This document shows positions 6,653 through 15,532 of a stretch of 44,688 bases of DNA, one piece after another. Below the pieces are notes generated by a model, which had not been told where the DNA came from, did no database searches, and was given only the letters and a program-made list of their open reading frames with translations. Position 1 is the first letter of the stretch; the number at the start of each line of letters is the position of its first letter. The stretch is from a bacterium (GTDB taxonomy: Bacteria; Bacillota; Bacilli; Lactobacillales; Streptococcaceae), in contig CAJNBX010000016.1 in the NCBI GenBank assembly GCA_905221115.1, positions 1 to 44,688 of the forward strand. Reading direction: 5' to 3'. The translations under genes and the position numbers were made by a program.

Positions 6653-6683
6653 TAGGTAGGACGTTTGTTCTGCCTATTTTTTG
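6653..6683 (+). terminator. Terminator, first copy of a duplicated terminator/promoter block
   Basis: The stem TAGGTAG (6653-6659) pairs with CTGCCTA (6670-6676), with one U-G pair, followed by six T. The core GACGTTTGTTCTGCCTATTT is also found at 6981-7000. Confidence 0.7.
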
Positions 6684-6694
6684 CCAAAAAAAGT

Positions 6695-6741
6695 GCAGTT
6701 GAGGTGTTTATTTGGAGTTTTACATATATTTTTGATAAAAT
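6695..6741 (+). promoter_or_regulatory. Possible ComE half-site and -10 box
   Basis: GCAGTTGAG at 6695-6703 matches the ComE half-site pattern (ACA-N-TT-CAG type) and lies at the place that corresponds to the comA box in the second copy of the block. A convincing partner 21 bp away is missing. TAAAAT at 6736-6741 could be the -10 box for the ORF at 6775. Confidence 0.4.
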
Positions 6742-6774
6742 AGGTGTAGAAATTAGGAAAGTTGAAGAAAAGAA

Positions 6775-6963
6775 ATGAAGAAGGTTTTAGGATATTTTTT
6801 AGTATTTGTTTTTCTATTTTTGATGAATATTTTCATCTTTAAGATACTAGCAACTCTGGGATTTCAGCTGACAATGAGTGAAAAGAGTTATATTGTACCA
6901 CCGCTGTTTTCGATTATTGTTTTGTATATGATTGACAAAAGAATTAGGAAGAAAAAGAAATAA
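6775..6963 (+). CDS. Small membrane protein, immunity-like (62 aa)
   Basis: It is a paralogue of the 73-residue protein at 4325-4546: both have a hydrophobic first span, LATLGF/LAMLGF, a SY-x-x-PPLFS motif and a basic tail (here RIRKKKK). There is no adjacent intact bacteriocin, so it may be an orphan immunity gene that protects against peptides made elsewhere. It lies between the two copies of a terminator/ComE-box block. The ribosome site (GAAGAAAAG) is weak. Confidence 0.6.
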   Translation: MKKVLGYFLVFVFLFLMNIFIFKILATLGFQLTMSEKSYIVPPLFSIIVLYMIDKRIRKKKK

Positions 6964-6972
6964 ATATATATT

Positions 6973-7004
6973 TTAGGCATGACGTTTGTTCTGCCTATTT
7001 TTTT
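6973..7004 (+). terminator. Terminator upstream of comAB
   Basis: A 6-bp stem (TAGGCA 6974-6979, TGCCTA 6992-6997) is followed by seven T. It isolates comAB transcription from the bacteriocin island and is the second copy of the block at 6653-6683. Confidence 0.75.
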
Positions 7005-7013
7005 ATCCTAAAA

Positions 7014-7083
7014 GTGCATTTGGGAGGGAGATAGGCGCATTTGGGGAGGAAGTCCAGTTTTTGTTTGGGGATTGGGGTAAGAT
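7014..7083 (+). promoter_or_regulatory. ComE box and promoter of comAB
   Basis: GCATTTGGG occurs twice, at 7016-7024 and 7037-7045, exactly 21 bp apart. This is the two-turn direct-repeat layout bound by the response regulator ComE in early competence promoters. A -10-like TAAGAT lies at 7078-7083, 32 bp after the second half. The site is expected to switch comAB on when CSP activates ComD/ComE. Confidence 0.8.
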
Positions 7084-7120
7084 AGTTGTTATCAGATGAG
7101 TTTAGGAAAAGGAGATGAAT

Positions 7121-9274
7121 ATGAAATTTGGGAAACGTCACTATCGTCCGCAGGTGGATCAGATGGACTGCGGTGTAGCTTCATTAGCCATGGTTTTTGG
7201 CTACTATGGTAGCTATTATTCTTTGGCTCACTTGCGAGAATTGGCCAAGACGACCATGGATGGGACTACGGCCTTGGGCTTGGTCAAGGTGGCAGAGGAG
7301 ATTGGCTTTGAGACGCGAGCAATCAAGGCGGATATGACGCTCTTTGACTTGCCAGATTTGACTTTTCCTTTTGTTGCCCATGTGCTTAAGGAAGGAAAAT
7401 TGCTCCACTACTATGTGGTGACTGGGCAGGATAAGGATAGCATTCATATTGCCGACCCAGATCCTGGGGTGAAATTGACCAAACTGCCACGTGAGCGTTT
7501 TGTGGAAGAATGGACAGGAGTGACTCTTTTTATGGCACCTAGTCCAGACTATAAACCCCATAAGGATCAAAAGAATGGTCTGCTCTCTTTTATCCCTATA
7601 TTAGTGAAGCAGCGTGGCTTGATTGCCAATATCGTTTTGGCAACACTCTTGGTCACCTTGATTAACATTGTTGGTTCTTATTATCTGCAGTCTATCATTG
7701 ATACCTATGTGCCAGATCAGATGCGTTCGACGCTTGGGATTATTTCTATTGGGCTGGTTATCGTCTATATTCTCCAGCAGATCTTGTCTTATGCTCAAGA
7801 GTATCTCTTACTTGTTTTGGGGCAACGCTTGTCGATTGATGTGATTTTGTCCTATATTAAGCATGTTTTTCACCTGCCTATGTCCTTTTTTGCAACACGC
7901 AGGACAGGGGAAATCGTGTCTCGTTTCACGGATGCTAACAGTATTATCGATGCGCTGGCTTCGACCATTCTTTCGATTTTCCTAGATGTGTCAACGGTTG
8001 TCATTATTTCCCTTGTTTTATTTTCACAAAATACCAATCTCTTTTTCATGACTTTATTGGCACTTCCTATCTATACAGTGACTATCTTTGCCTTTATGAA
8101 GCCGTTTGAAAAGATGAATCGGGATACCATGGAAGCCAATGCAGTTCTGTCTTCTTCTATCATTGAGGACATCAACGGTATTGAGACTATTAAGTCCTTG
8201 ACCAGTGAGAGTCAGCGTTACCAAAAAATTGACAAGGAATTTGTGGATTATCTGAAAAAATCCTTTACCTATAGTAGGGCAGAGAGTCAGCAAAAGGCTC
8301 TGAAAAAAGTTGCCCATCTCTTGCTCAATGTCGGCATTCTCTGGATGGGGGCTGTTCTGGTCATGGATGGCAAGATGAGTTTGGGGCAGTTGATTACCTA
8401 TAATACCTTGCTGGTTTACTTTACCAATCCTTTGGAAAATATCATCAACCTGCAAACCAAGCTTCAGACAGCGCAGGTTGCCAATAACCGTCTAAATGAG
8501 GTTTATCTGGTAGCTTCTGAGTTTGAGGAGAAGAAAACGGTTGAGGATTTGAGCTTGATGAAGGGAGATATGACCTTCAAGCAGGTTTCCTACAAGTATG
8601 GCTATGGTCGAGATGTCTTGTCGGATATCAATTTGACCATTCCCCAAGGGTCTAAGGTGGCTTTTGTGGGGATTTCAGGGTCAGGTAAGACGACCTTGGC
8701 CAAGATGATGGTTAATTTTTACGACCCAAGTCAGGGAGAGATTAGTCTGGGTGGTGTCAATCTCAATCAGATTGACAAAAAAGCCCTGCGCCAGTATATC
8801 AACTATCTGCCTCAACAGCCCTATGTCTTTAACGGAACGATTTTAGAGAATCTTCTCCTTGGAGCCAAGGAGGGGACGACTCAAGAGGATATTTTACGGG
8901 CGGTCGAATTGGCAGAGATTCGGGAGGATATCGAGCGGATGCCACTGAATTACCAGACAGAATTGACCTCGGATGGGGCAGGGATTTCAGGTGGTCAACG
9001 TCAGAGAATCGCTCTGGCGCGTGCTCTCTTGACAGATGCGCCGGTCTTGATTTTGGATGAGGCAACCAGCAGTTTGGATATCTTGACAGAGAAGCGAATT
9101 GTCGATAATCTCATGGCTTTAGACAAGACCTTGATTTTCATTGCTCACCGCTTGACCATTGCTGAGCGGACAGAGAAGGTTGTTGTCTTGGATAAGGGCA
9201 AGATTGTTGAAGAAGGAAATCATGCTGATTTACTTGCACGGGGTGGATTTTACGCCCATTTGGTGAATAGCTAG
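7121..9274 (+). CDS. comA: ComA, peptidase/ABC exporter of competence-stimulating peptide
   Basis: ComA cuts the double-glycine leader of pre-CSP and exports the mature peptide through the membrane; in pneumococcus ComAB can also process some blp-type bacteriocins. At 717 residues it has the normal three-part layout. The C39 peptidase domain carries its catalytic Cys in QMDCGVASLAM (about residue 17) and His in LLHYYVV (about 96). A six-span membrane domain follows (about 160-440), then the ATPase with Walker A GISGSGKTT (about residues 518-526), signature ISGGQRQR and Walker B VLILDEATSS. The ATG at 7121 is chosen because AAGGAG lies 6 bases before it; an in-frame ATG at 7115 abuts the ribosome site. 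comB follows after 12 bp. Confidence 0.97.
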   Translation: MKFGKRHYRPQVDQMDCGVASLAMVFGYYGSYYSLAHLRELAKTTMDGTTALGLVKVAEEIGFETRAIKADMTLFDLPDLTFPFVAHVLKEGKLLHYYVVTGQDKDSIHIADPDPGVKLTKLPRERFVEEWTGVTLFMAPSPDYKPHKDQKNGLLSFIPILVKQRGLIANIVLATLLVTLINIVGSYYLQSIIDTYVPDQMRSTLGIISIGLVIVYILQQILSYAQEYLLLVLGQRLSIDVILSYIKHVFHLPMSFFATRRTGEIVSRFTDANSIIDALASTILSIFLDVSTVVIISLVLFSQNTNLFFMTLLALPIYTVTIFAFMKPFEKMNRDTMEANAVLSSSIIEDINGIETIKSLTSESQRYQKIDKEFVDYLKKSFTYSRAESQQKALKKVAHLLLNVGILWMGAVLVMDGKMSLGQLITYNTLLVYFTNPLENIINLQTKLQTAQVANNRLNEVYLVASEFEEKKTVEDLSLMKGDMTFKQVSYKYGYGRDVLSDINLTIPQGSKVAFVGISGSGKTTLAKMMVNFYDPSQGEISLGGVNLNQIDKKALRQYINYLPQQPYVFNGTILENLLLGAKEGTTQEDILRAVELAEIREDIERMPLNYQTELTSDGAGISGGQRQRIALARALLTDAPVLILDEATSSLDILTEKRIVDNLMALDKTLIFIAHRLTIAERTEKVVVLDKGKIVEEGNHADLLARGGFYAHLVNS

Positions 9275-9286
9275 AAAGAGGAGAGG

Positions 9287-10636
9287 ATGAAACCAGAATT
9301 TTTAGAAAGTGCGGAGTTTTATAATCGTCGTTACCATAATTTTTCCAGTCGGGTGATTGTCCCCATGTCCCTTCTGCTCGTGTTTTTGCTTGGATTTGCA
9401 ACATTTGCAGAGAAGGAGATGAGTTTGTCTACTAGAGCTACTGTTGAGCCTAGTCGAATCCTTGCAAATATCCAGTCAACTAGCAATAATCGTATGCTTG
9501 TCAATCATTTGGAAGAAAATAAGCTGGTTAAAAAGGGAGAACTGTTAGTTCAATATCAGGAAGGGGCAGAGGGTGTCCAAGCGGAGTCTTATGCCAGTCA
9601 GTTGGACATGCTCAAGGATCAAAAAAAGCAATTGGAGTATTTGCAGAAGAGCTTGCAAGAAGGGGAGAACCATTTTCCAGAGGAGGATAAGTTTGGCTAC
9701 CAAGCCACCTTTCGCGACTACATCAGTCAAGCAGGCAGTCTTAGGGCTAGTACATCGCAACAAAATGAGACCATAGCATCCCAGAATGCAGCAGCTAGCC
9801 AAACCCAAGTCGAAATCGGCAACCTCATCAGTCAAACAGAGGCTAAAATTCGCGATTACCAGACAGCTAAGTCAGCTATGGAAACAGGTGCTTCCTTGGC
9901 CAGTCAGAATTTAGCCTACTCTATCTACCAGTCCTACAAGTCTCAGGGTGAGGAAAATCCGCAAGCTAAGGCACAAGCAGTTGCGCAGGTTGAAGCACAG
10001 CTTTCTCAGTTAGAATCTAGTCTTGCTACTTACCGTGTCCAGTATGCAGGTTCAGGTACCCAGCAAGCCTATGCGTCAGGCTTAAGCAGTCAATTGGAGT
10101 CTCTCAAATCCCAACACTTGGCTAAGATTGGTCAGGAATTGACCCTTCTAGACCAGAAAATATTGGAGGCAGAGTCAGGCAAGAAGGTTCAGGGAAATCT
10201 TTTAGACAAGGGGAAAATTACGGCTAGTGAGGATGGGGTGCTTCATCTTAATCCTGAGACCAGTGATTCTACCATGGTAGCAGAAGGTGCCCTACTGGCC
10301 CAACTCTATCCGTCCTTGGAAAAAGAAGGGAAAGCCAAACTCACAGCTTATCTTAGTTCAAAAGATGTAGCAAGGATCAAGGTCGGTGATTCTGTTCGCT
10401 ATACGACGACTAACGATGCGAAGAATCAACTTTTCCTAGATTCTACTATTACAAGTATTGATGCGACAGCTACTAAGACTGAAAAAGGGAATTTCTTTAA
10501 AATCGAGGCGGAGACTAATCTAACTTCGGAGCAGGCTGCAAAACTTCGGTACGGGGTGGAAGGTCGCCTGCAGATGATTACGGGCAAGAAAAGTTACCTG
10601 CGTTATTATTTGGATCAATTTTTGAACAAAGAGTAA
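9287..10636 (+). CDS. comB: ComB, accessory protein of the CSP exporter
   Basis: ComB (449 aa) is the membrane-fusion-type partner of ComA, needed for secretion of CSP. It has one N-terminal membrane span (about residues 24-42, [17 protein letters not shown]), then a long periplasm-like extracellular region. The middle (about 95-300) is heptad-rich coiled coil with many Gln and Ala, and the C-terminal barrel region contains [16 protein letters not shown], typical of HlyD/ComB proteins. The start has GAGGAGAG just upstream. It is in an operon with comA under the ComE box. PurR-box-like sequence begins at its stop codon, marking the change to the purine cluster. Confidence 0.96.
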   Translation: MKPEFLESAEFYNRRYHNFSSRVIVPMSLLLVFLLGFATFAEKEMSLSTRATVEPSRILANIQSTSNNRMLVNHLEENKLVKKGELLVQYQEGAEGVQAESYASQLDMLKDQKKQLEYLQKSLQEGENHFPEEDKFGYQATFRDYISQAGSLRASTSQQNETIASQNAAASQTQVEIGNLISQTEAKIRDYQTAKSAMETGASLASQNLAYSIYQSYKSQGEENPQAKAQAVAQVEAQLSQLESSLATYRVQYAGSGTQQAYASGLSSQLESLKSQHLAKIGQELTLLDQKILEAESGKKVQGNLLDKGKITASEDGVLHLNPETSDSTMVAEGALLAQLYPSLEKEGKAKLTAYLSSKDVARIKVGDSVRYTTTNDAKNQLFLDSTITSIDATATKTEKGNFFKIEAETNLTSEQAAKLRYGVEGRLQMITGKKSYLRYYLDQFLNKE

Positions 10637-10648
10637 TGTTCGTGTTTT
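10634..10648 (-). promoter_or_regulatory. PurR box-like site, distal
   Basis: Read on the minus strand the sequence is AAAACACGAACATTA, which fits the streptococcal PurR box core CGAACAT with flanking A/T. It overlaps the comB stop and is about 140 bp before the predicted purC transcription start, so its use is uncertain. Confidence 0.45.
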
Positions 10649-10725
10649 TAGAGTTAAATATTTTTTAAACTGTGAGAAATCTTTTTCTTGCAGTTTTTTT
10701 CTTTATGATTTTTGAGGTCGCCACG

Positions 10726-10774
10726 TTATTTATTCGGTTAAATTCTTGTAATTTTAGGTTTTTTATGGTAGAAT
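10726..10774 (+). promoter_or_regulatory. purC promoter with proximal PurR box-like site
   Basis: An extended -10 (TATGGTAGAAT, ending at 10774) precedes purC. No consensus -35 is visible; instead the minus strand at about 10726-10742 reads AATTTAACCGAATAAAT, close to the lactococcal PurBox AWWWCCGAACWWT. A weak -35 replaced by an activator box is the expected form of a PurR-activated promoter, with PRPP as effector. Confidence 0.5.
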
Positions 10775-10806
10775 GTGCTCAAGTAATACGAAAGGCGAAC
10801 TTTAAA

Positions 10807-11514
10807 ATGTCAAAACAATTGATCTATTCGGGAAAAGCTAAAGATATCTATACAACTGAGGATGAAAATCTTATTATTTCAACTTACAAGGATCAGGCGA
10901 CTGCTTTCAATGGTGTTAAGAAGGAGCAGATTGCAGGTAAAGGAGTTTTGAATAATCAGATTTCATCTTTTATTTTTGAGAAATTAAATGCGGCTGGTGT
11001 GGCGACTCACTTTGTGGAGAAGCTTTCAGACACGGAACAACTCAATAAAAAGGTTAAGATTATTCCTTTGGAAGTCGTGCTCCGCAACTATACTGCTGGT
11101 TCCTTTTCAAAACGTTTTGGTGTGGATGAGGGAATCGCATTTGAGACTCCGATTGTCGAATTTTACTACAAAAATGATGATTTGGATGACCCATTTATCA
11201 ATGACGAACATGTGAAATTCCTACAGATTGCGGATGACCAGCAGATTTCCTACTTGAAGGAAGAAACTCGTCGTATCAATGAACTTTTGAAAGTCTGGTT
11301 TGCTGAGATTGGGCTTAAGTTGATTGACTTTAAGCTAGAGTTCGGTTTTGATAAGGATGGCAAGATTATCTTGGCAGACGAATTTTCACCAGATAACTGC
11401 CGCTTGTGGGATGCGGATGGAAACCACATGGACAAGGATGTTTTCCGCAGAGGATTGGGAGAGCTAACAGACGTTTATGAAGTTGTCTGGGAGAAGTTGC
11501 AAGGTTTGAAATAA
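10807..11514 (+). CDS. purC: Phosphoribosylaminoimidazole-succinocarboxamide synthase (SAICAR synthetase)
   Basis: PurC joins CAIR and aspartate with ATP to give SAICAR in purine synthesis. The 235 residues from [15 protein letters not shown] match the usual bacterial length. Landmarks are the SGKAKDIY start, [14 protein letters not shown] (about residues 85-98) and [18 protein letters not shown] (about 176-193). The longer upstream reading frame from 10672 is rejected because the promoter -10 lies within it and GAAAGG sits right before 10807. It opens the main pur operon. A second, divergent copy of its 3' end lies 73 bp after its stop. Confidence 0.95.
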   Translation: MSKQLIYSGKAKDIYTTEDENLIISTYKDQATAFNGVKKEQIAGKGVLNNQISSFIFEKLNAAGVATHFVEKLSDTEQLNKKVKIIPLEVVLRNYTAGSFSKRFGVDEGIAFETPIVEFYYKNDDLDDPFINDEHVKFLQIADDQQISYLKEETRRINELLKVWFAEIGLKLIDFKLEFGFDKDGKIILADEFSPDNCRLWDADGNHMDKDVFRRGLGELTDVYEVVWEKLQGLK

Positions 11515-11587
11515 TCTGTTTGCAACGGAAAACCTTCGTCTCTCAACTAAAAGGATTCAGGCTGAAAAGGTTCCCCAGACCTTTTCA

Positions 11588-11699
11588 CTCCGTAGGGGAC
11601 TAGGTGAACTAATCGATGTCTACGAGATTGTCTGGGAAAAGTTGCAGGAATTGAAATAACAACCTCAAGGTCGTTGGAACATTGCAAGAGCTGAAATAA
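11588..11699 (+). pseudogene. Remnant copies of the purC 3' end
   Basis: From 11588 to 11659 the sequence encodes [20 protein letters not shown] plus ELK and a stop, aligning with the last 23 residues of PurC with four differences. Eleven further codons differ silently from the real purC tail, so this piece comes from a diverged functional allele rather than a decayed local copy. A third short copy, TLQELK and stop, ends at 11699. No start codon belongs to it. Confidence 0.8.
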
Positions 11700-11713
11700 A
11701 GGAATAAGAATTG

Positions 11714-14700
11714 ATGGATAAACGTATTTTTGTTGAAAAAAAGGCTGATTTTCAGGTCAAGTCAGAGAGTTTGGTAAGAGAGCTCCAGCACAACTTGGGA
11801 CTTTCAAGCTTGAAAAGTATTCGCATCGTGCAAGTTTATGATGTATTTGACTTGGCAGAGGACCTGTTTGCACCTGCAGAGAAGCACATTTTCTCTGAGC
11901 AGGTGACAGACCATGTCTTGGACGAAGCTGCTGTACAGGCGGATCTTGCCAACTATGCTTTCTTTGCCATTGAAAGCCTGCCAGGGCAGTTTGACCAGCG
12001 TGCAGCTTCTTCACAGGAAGCCCTGCTTTTGTTGGGAAGTTCGAGTGATGTAACAGTCAATACCGCTCAACTTTACTTAGTCAATAAAGATATTGATGGG
12101 ACTGAGTTGGAAGCGGTCAAGAACTACTTGCTCAATCCAGTTGATTCTCGTTTCAAGAACATCACGACAGGGATTGCCAAGCAGGAATTTTCTGAGTCAG
12201 ACAAGACCATTCCTAAATTGACTTTCTTTGAAAACTATACAGCAGAAGACTTTGCGCGCTACAAGGCTAAACAAGGGATGGCCATGGAAGTGGATGATTT
12301 GCTCTTTATCCAAGACTATTTCAAGTCAATCGGGCGCGTGCCAACTGAGACTGAACTCAAGGTTTTGGATACTTACTGGTCTGATCACTGTCGTCACACG
12401 ACTTTTGAGACAGAGTTGAAACACATCGACTTTTCAGCTTCTAAATTCCAAAAGCAATTGCAGGCGACCTATGACAAATATATCGCTATGCGTGATGAGT
12501 TGGGGCGTTCTGAAAAACCGCAAACCTTGATGGATATGGCAACTATTTTCGGTCGTTATGAGCGTGCTAATGGTCGTTTGGACGATATGGAAGTGTCAGA
12601 CGAGATTAATGCTTGCTCAGTAGAAATCGAAGTGGATGTTGATGGTGTGAAAGAGCCATGGCTCCTAATGTTCAAGAATGAAACTCACAACCACCCAACG
12701 GAAATTGAGCCATTTGGTGGGGCTGCTACCTGTATTGGTGGAGCCATTCGTGACCCATTATCAGGTCGCTCATATGTTTACCAAGCCATGCGGATCTCAG
12801 GTGCTGGTGATATTACAGCACCGATTTCGGAAACGCGTGCTGGGAAATTGCCACAACAAGTCATTTCTAAGACAGCTGCTCATGGTTATTCTTCTTACGG
12901 AAACCAGATTGGGCTTGCAACAACCTACGTTCGTGAGTACTTCCACCCAGGCTTTGTAGCTAAACGCATGGAGCTTGGTGCTGTTGTCGGTGCGGCTCCT
13001 AAGGGCAATGTTGTCCGTGAAAAACCGGAAGCGGGTGATGTCATTATCCTCCTTGGAGGTAAGACTGGACGTGATGGTGTCGGTGGTGCGACAGGTTCTT
13101 CTAAGGTTCAAACAGTTGAGTCCGTGGAAACTGCTGGAGCTGAAGTTCAAAAAGGGAATGCCATCGAAGAACGTAAGATTCAGCGCCTCTTCCGTAATGG
13201 TGATGTCACTCGTCTCATCAAGAAATCCAACGACTTTGGTGCTGGTGGTGTCTGTGTAGCTATTGGTGAATTAGCAGACGGTCTTGAAATTGATCTAGAC
13301 AAGGTGCCTCTTAAATATCAGGGCTTGAATGGTACCGAAATTGCCATCTCTGAATCACAAGAACGGATGGCGGTTGTGGTGCGTCCTGAAGATGTGGATG
13401 CCTTCGTTGCTGAATGTAACAAAGAGAATATTGATGCTGTTGTGGTGGCGACAGTGACTGAAAAACCAAATCTAGTCATGCACTGGAATGGTGAAACAAT
13501 TGTCGATTTGGAACGTCGTTTCCTTGACACCAATGGTGTGCGTGTGGTCGTCGATGCTAAGGTTGTGGACAAGGATGTCAAGCTCCCAGAAGAACGTCAA
13601 ACATCTGCTGACACACTTGAAGCAGATACCCTTACGGTTCTATCTGACCTCAACCATGCCAGTCAAAAAGGATTACAGACTATCTTTGACTGCTCTGTTG
13701 GACGTTCAACGGTTAATCACCCACTTGGTGGTCGTTATCAACTCACACCAACTGAGGCTTCTGTGCAGAAGTTGCCAGTTCAACACGGCGTGACTCATAC
13801 TGCGTCAGTCATGGCTCAAGGATTCAACCCTTATCTAGCAGAATGGTCTCCATACCACGGTGCTGCTTATGCGGTTATTGAAGCAACTGCTCGTTTGGTG
13901 GCTACTGGTGCCAACTGGTCTAAGGCTCGCTTCTCTTACCAAGAGTACTTTGAGCGCATGGACAAACAAGCTGAGCGTTTTGGTCAGCCAGTAGCAGCTC
14001 TTCTAGGTTCAATCGAAGCACAAATCCAACTTGGTTTGCCATCTATCGGTGGTAAGGACTCTATGTCTGGTACTTTTGAAGAATTGACAGTACCGCCAAC
14101 CTTGGTCGCTTTTGGGGTGACGACAGCGGATAGCCGTAATGTGCTCTCTCCAGAATTTAAAGCTGTTGGGGAAAACATCTACTACATCCCAGGTCAAGCC
14201 CTTGTTACAGAGATCGATTTTGACTTGATTAAGTCTAACTTTGTTCAGTTTGAAGCCCTTCAAAAGGCTCACAAAGTGACATCTGCATCAGCTGTCAAAT
14301 ATGGTGGTGTGGTTGAAAGTTTGGCACTTGCTACTTTTGGAAATCATATCGGTGCAGAGGTGATCTTGCCTGAACTTGAAACAGCTTTGACAGCACAATT
14401 GGGCGGATTTGTCTTTACTTCTCCTGAAGAAATTACTGGAGTAGAGAAGATTGGACAAACAAAAGCAGACTTTACACTAACTGTCAATGGTGTGAAGCTA
14501 GATGGACAGAAACTTGACAGTGCCTTCCAAGGAAAACTGGAAGAAGTTTACCCAACAGAATTTGCCCAAGCCAAAGAACTAGCTGAAGTACCAGCTGTGG
14601 CATCAGATGTTGTGATTAAATCCAAAGAAAAAGTTGAAAAACCGGTGGTCTATATCCCAGTATTCCCGGGAACCAACTCAGAATATGACTCAGCCAAGGC

Positions 14701-15439
14701 CTTCGAAAAAGAAGGTGCAGAGGTCAACTTGGTGCCATTCGTGACCTTGAATGAAGAAGCCATTGTCAAGTCGGTTGAAACCATGGTTGACAATATCGGC
14801 AAGGCTAACATCCTCTTCTTTGCAGGTGGTTTCTCAGCTGCGGACGAGCCAAATGGTTCAGCTAAGTTTATTGTCAATATTCTGCTTAATGAAAAAGTGC
14901 GAGCCTCTATTGATAGCTTTATCGCTCGTGGTGGCTTGATTATCGGTATCTGTAATGGGTTCCAGGCCTTGGTCAAATCAGGTCTTCTTCCATACGGAAA
15001 CTTTGAAGATGCTAGCAGTACTAGTCCAACCCTCTTCTACAATGATGCCAACCAACACGTGGCCAAGATGGTGGAAACTCGCATTGCCAACATCAACTCA
15101 CCATGGTTAGCTGCGGTGCAAGTGGGCGATATTCACGCTATTCCTGTTTCACACGGTGAAGGGAAGTTTGTCGTGACGGCTGAGGAATTCGCTGAACTCC
15201 GTGACAATGGTCAAATCTTTAGCCAATACGTTGACTTTGACGGCAAACCAAGTATGGACTCTAAGTACAATCCGAATGGTTCTGTCCATGCCATCGAAGG
15301 AATTACCAGCAAGAATGGTCAAATCATCGGTAAGATGGGCCACTCAGAACGTTATGAGGAAGGTCTTTTCCAAAATATCCCAGGCAATAAAGACCAGCAT
15401 CTGTTCGCGTCAGCGGTTAAATATTTCACTGGAAAATAA
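11714..15439 (+). CDS. purL: Phosphoribosylformylglycinamidine synthase, single-chain PurL
   Basis: This enzyme converts FGAR to FGAM using ATP and glutamine. At 1241 residues it is the long, fused form that includes the glutaminase. The N-terminal part has LDTYWSDHCRHTTFETEL (about 218-235), the ATP-binding part has FKNETHNHPTEIEPFGGAAT (about 323-342), and a second PurL-like half follows. The C-terminal glutamine amidotransferase domain carries the nucleophile in GICNGFQALV (about residue 1079) and a late HGEGKF histidine motif. ATG at 11714 is preferred over TTG at 11711. It follows purC across a 199-bp gap filled by purC tail copies. Confidence 0.96.
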   Translation: MDKRIFVEKKADFQVKSESLVRELQHNLGLSSLKSIRIVQVYDVFDLAEDLFAPAEKHIFSEQVTDHVLDEAAVQADLANYAFFAIESLPGQFDQRAASSQEALLLLGSSSDVTVNTAQLYLVNKDIDGTELEAVKNYLLNPVDSRFKNITTGIAKQEFSESDKTIPKLTFFENYTAEDFARYKAKQGMAMEVDDLLFIQDYFKSIGRVPTETELKVLDTYWSDHCRHTTFETELKHIDFSASKFQKQLQATYDKYIAMRDELGRSEKPQTLMDMATIFGRYERANGRLDDMEVSDEINACSVEIEVDVDGVKEPWLLMFKNETHNHPTEIEPFGGAATCIGGAIRDPLSGRSYVYQAMRISGAGDITAPISETRAGKLPQQVISKTAAHGYSSYGNQIGLATTYVREYFHPGFVAKRMELGAVVGAAPKGNVVREKPEAGDVIILLGGKTGRDGVGGATGSSKVQTVESVETAGAEVQKGNAIEERKIQRLFRNGDVTRLIKKSNDFGAGGVCVAIGELADGLEIDLDKVPLKYQGLNGTEIAISESQERMAVVVRPEDVDAFVAECNKENIDAVVVATVTEKPNLVMHWNGETIVDLERRFLDTNGVRVVVDAKVVDKDVKLPEERQTSADTLEADTLTVLSDLNHASQKGLQTIFDCSVGRSTVNHPLGGRYQLTPTEASVQKLPVQHGVTHTASVMAQGFNPYLAEWSPYHGAAYAVIEATARLVATGANWSKARFSYQEYFERMDKQAERFGQPVAALLGSIEAQIQLGLPSIGGKDSMSGTFEELTVPPTLVAFGVTTADSRNVLSPEFKAVGENIYYIPGQALVTEIDFDLIKSNFVQFEALQKAHKVTSASAVKYGGVVESLALATFGNHIGAEVILPELETALTAQLGGFVFTSPEEITGVEKIGQTKADFTLTVNGVKLDGQKLDSAFQGKLEEVYPTEFAQAKELAEVPAVASDVVIKSKEKVEKPVVYIPVFPGTNSEYDSAKAFEKEGAEVNLVPFVTLNEEAIVKSVETMVDNIGKANILFFAGGFSAADEPNGSAKFIVNILLNEKVRASIDSFIARGGLIIGICNGFQALVKSGLLPYGNFEDASSTSPTLFYNDANQHVAKMVETRIANINSPWLAAVQVGDIHAIPVSHGEGKFVVTAEEFAELRDNGQIFSQYVDFDGKPSMDSKYNPNGSVHAIEGITSKNGQIIGKMGHSERYEEGLFQNIPGNKDQHLFASAVKYFTGK

Positions 15440-15532
15440 GACTTACAGATTTTCTAATAGATAGTATCAGTAATGTAAAAGTCATGTAGATTTAACTCTT
15501 GGTGCTACACAAATAAAAATTAGGTATATAAA

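Noticed and set aside
10672..10806. Longer upstream start for purC, adding 45 residues
   Set aside because: The added region contains the likely promoter and PurR box, has no ribosome site, and PurC proteins begin at [16 protein letters not shown] sequence.
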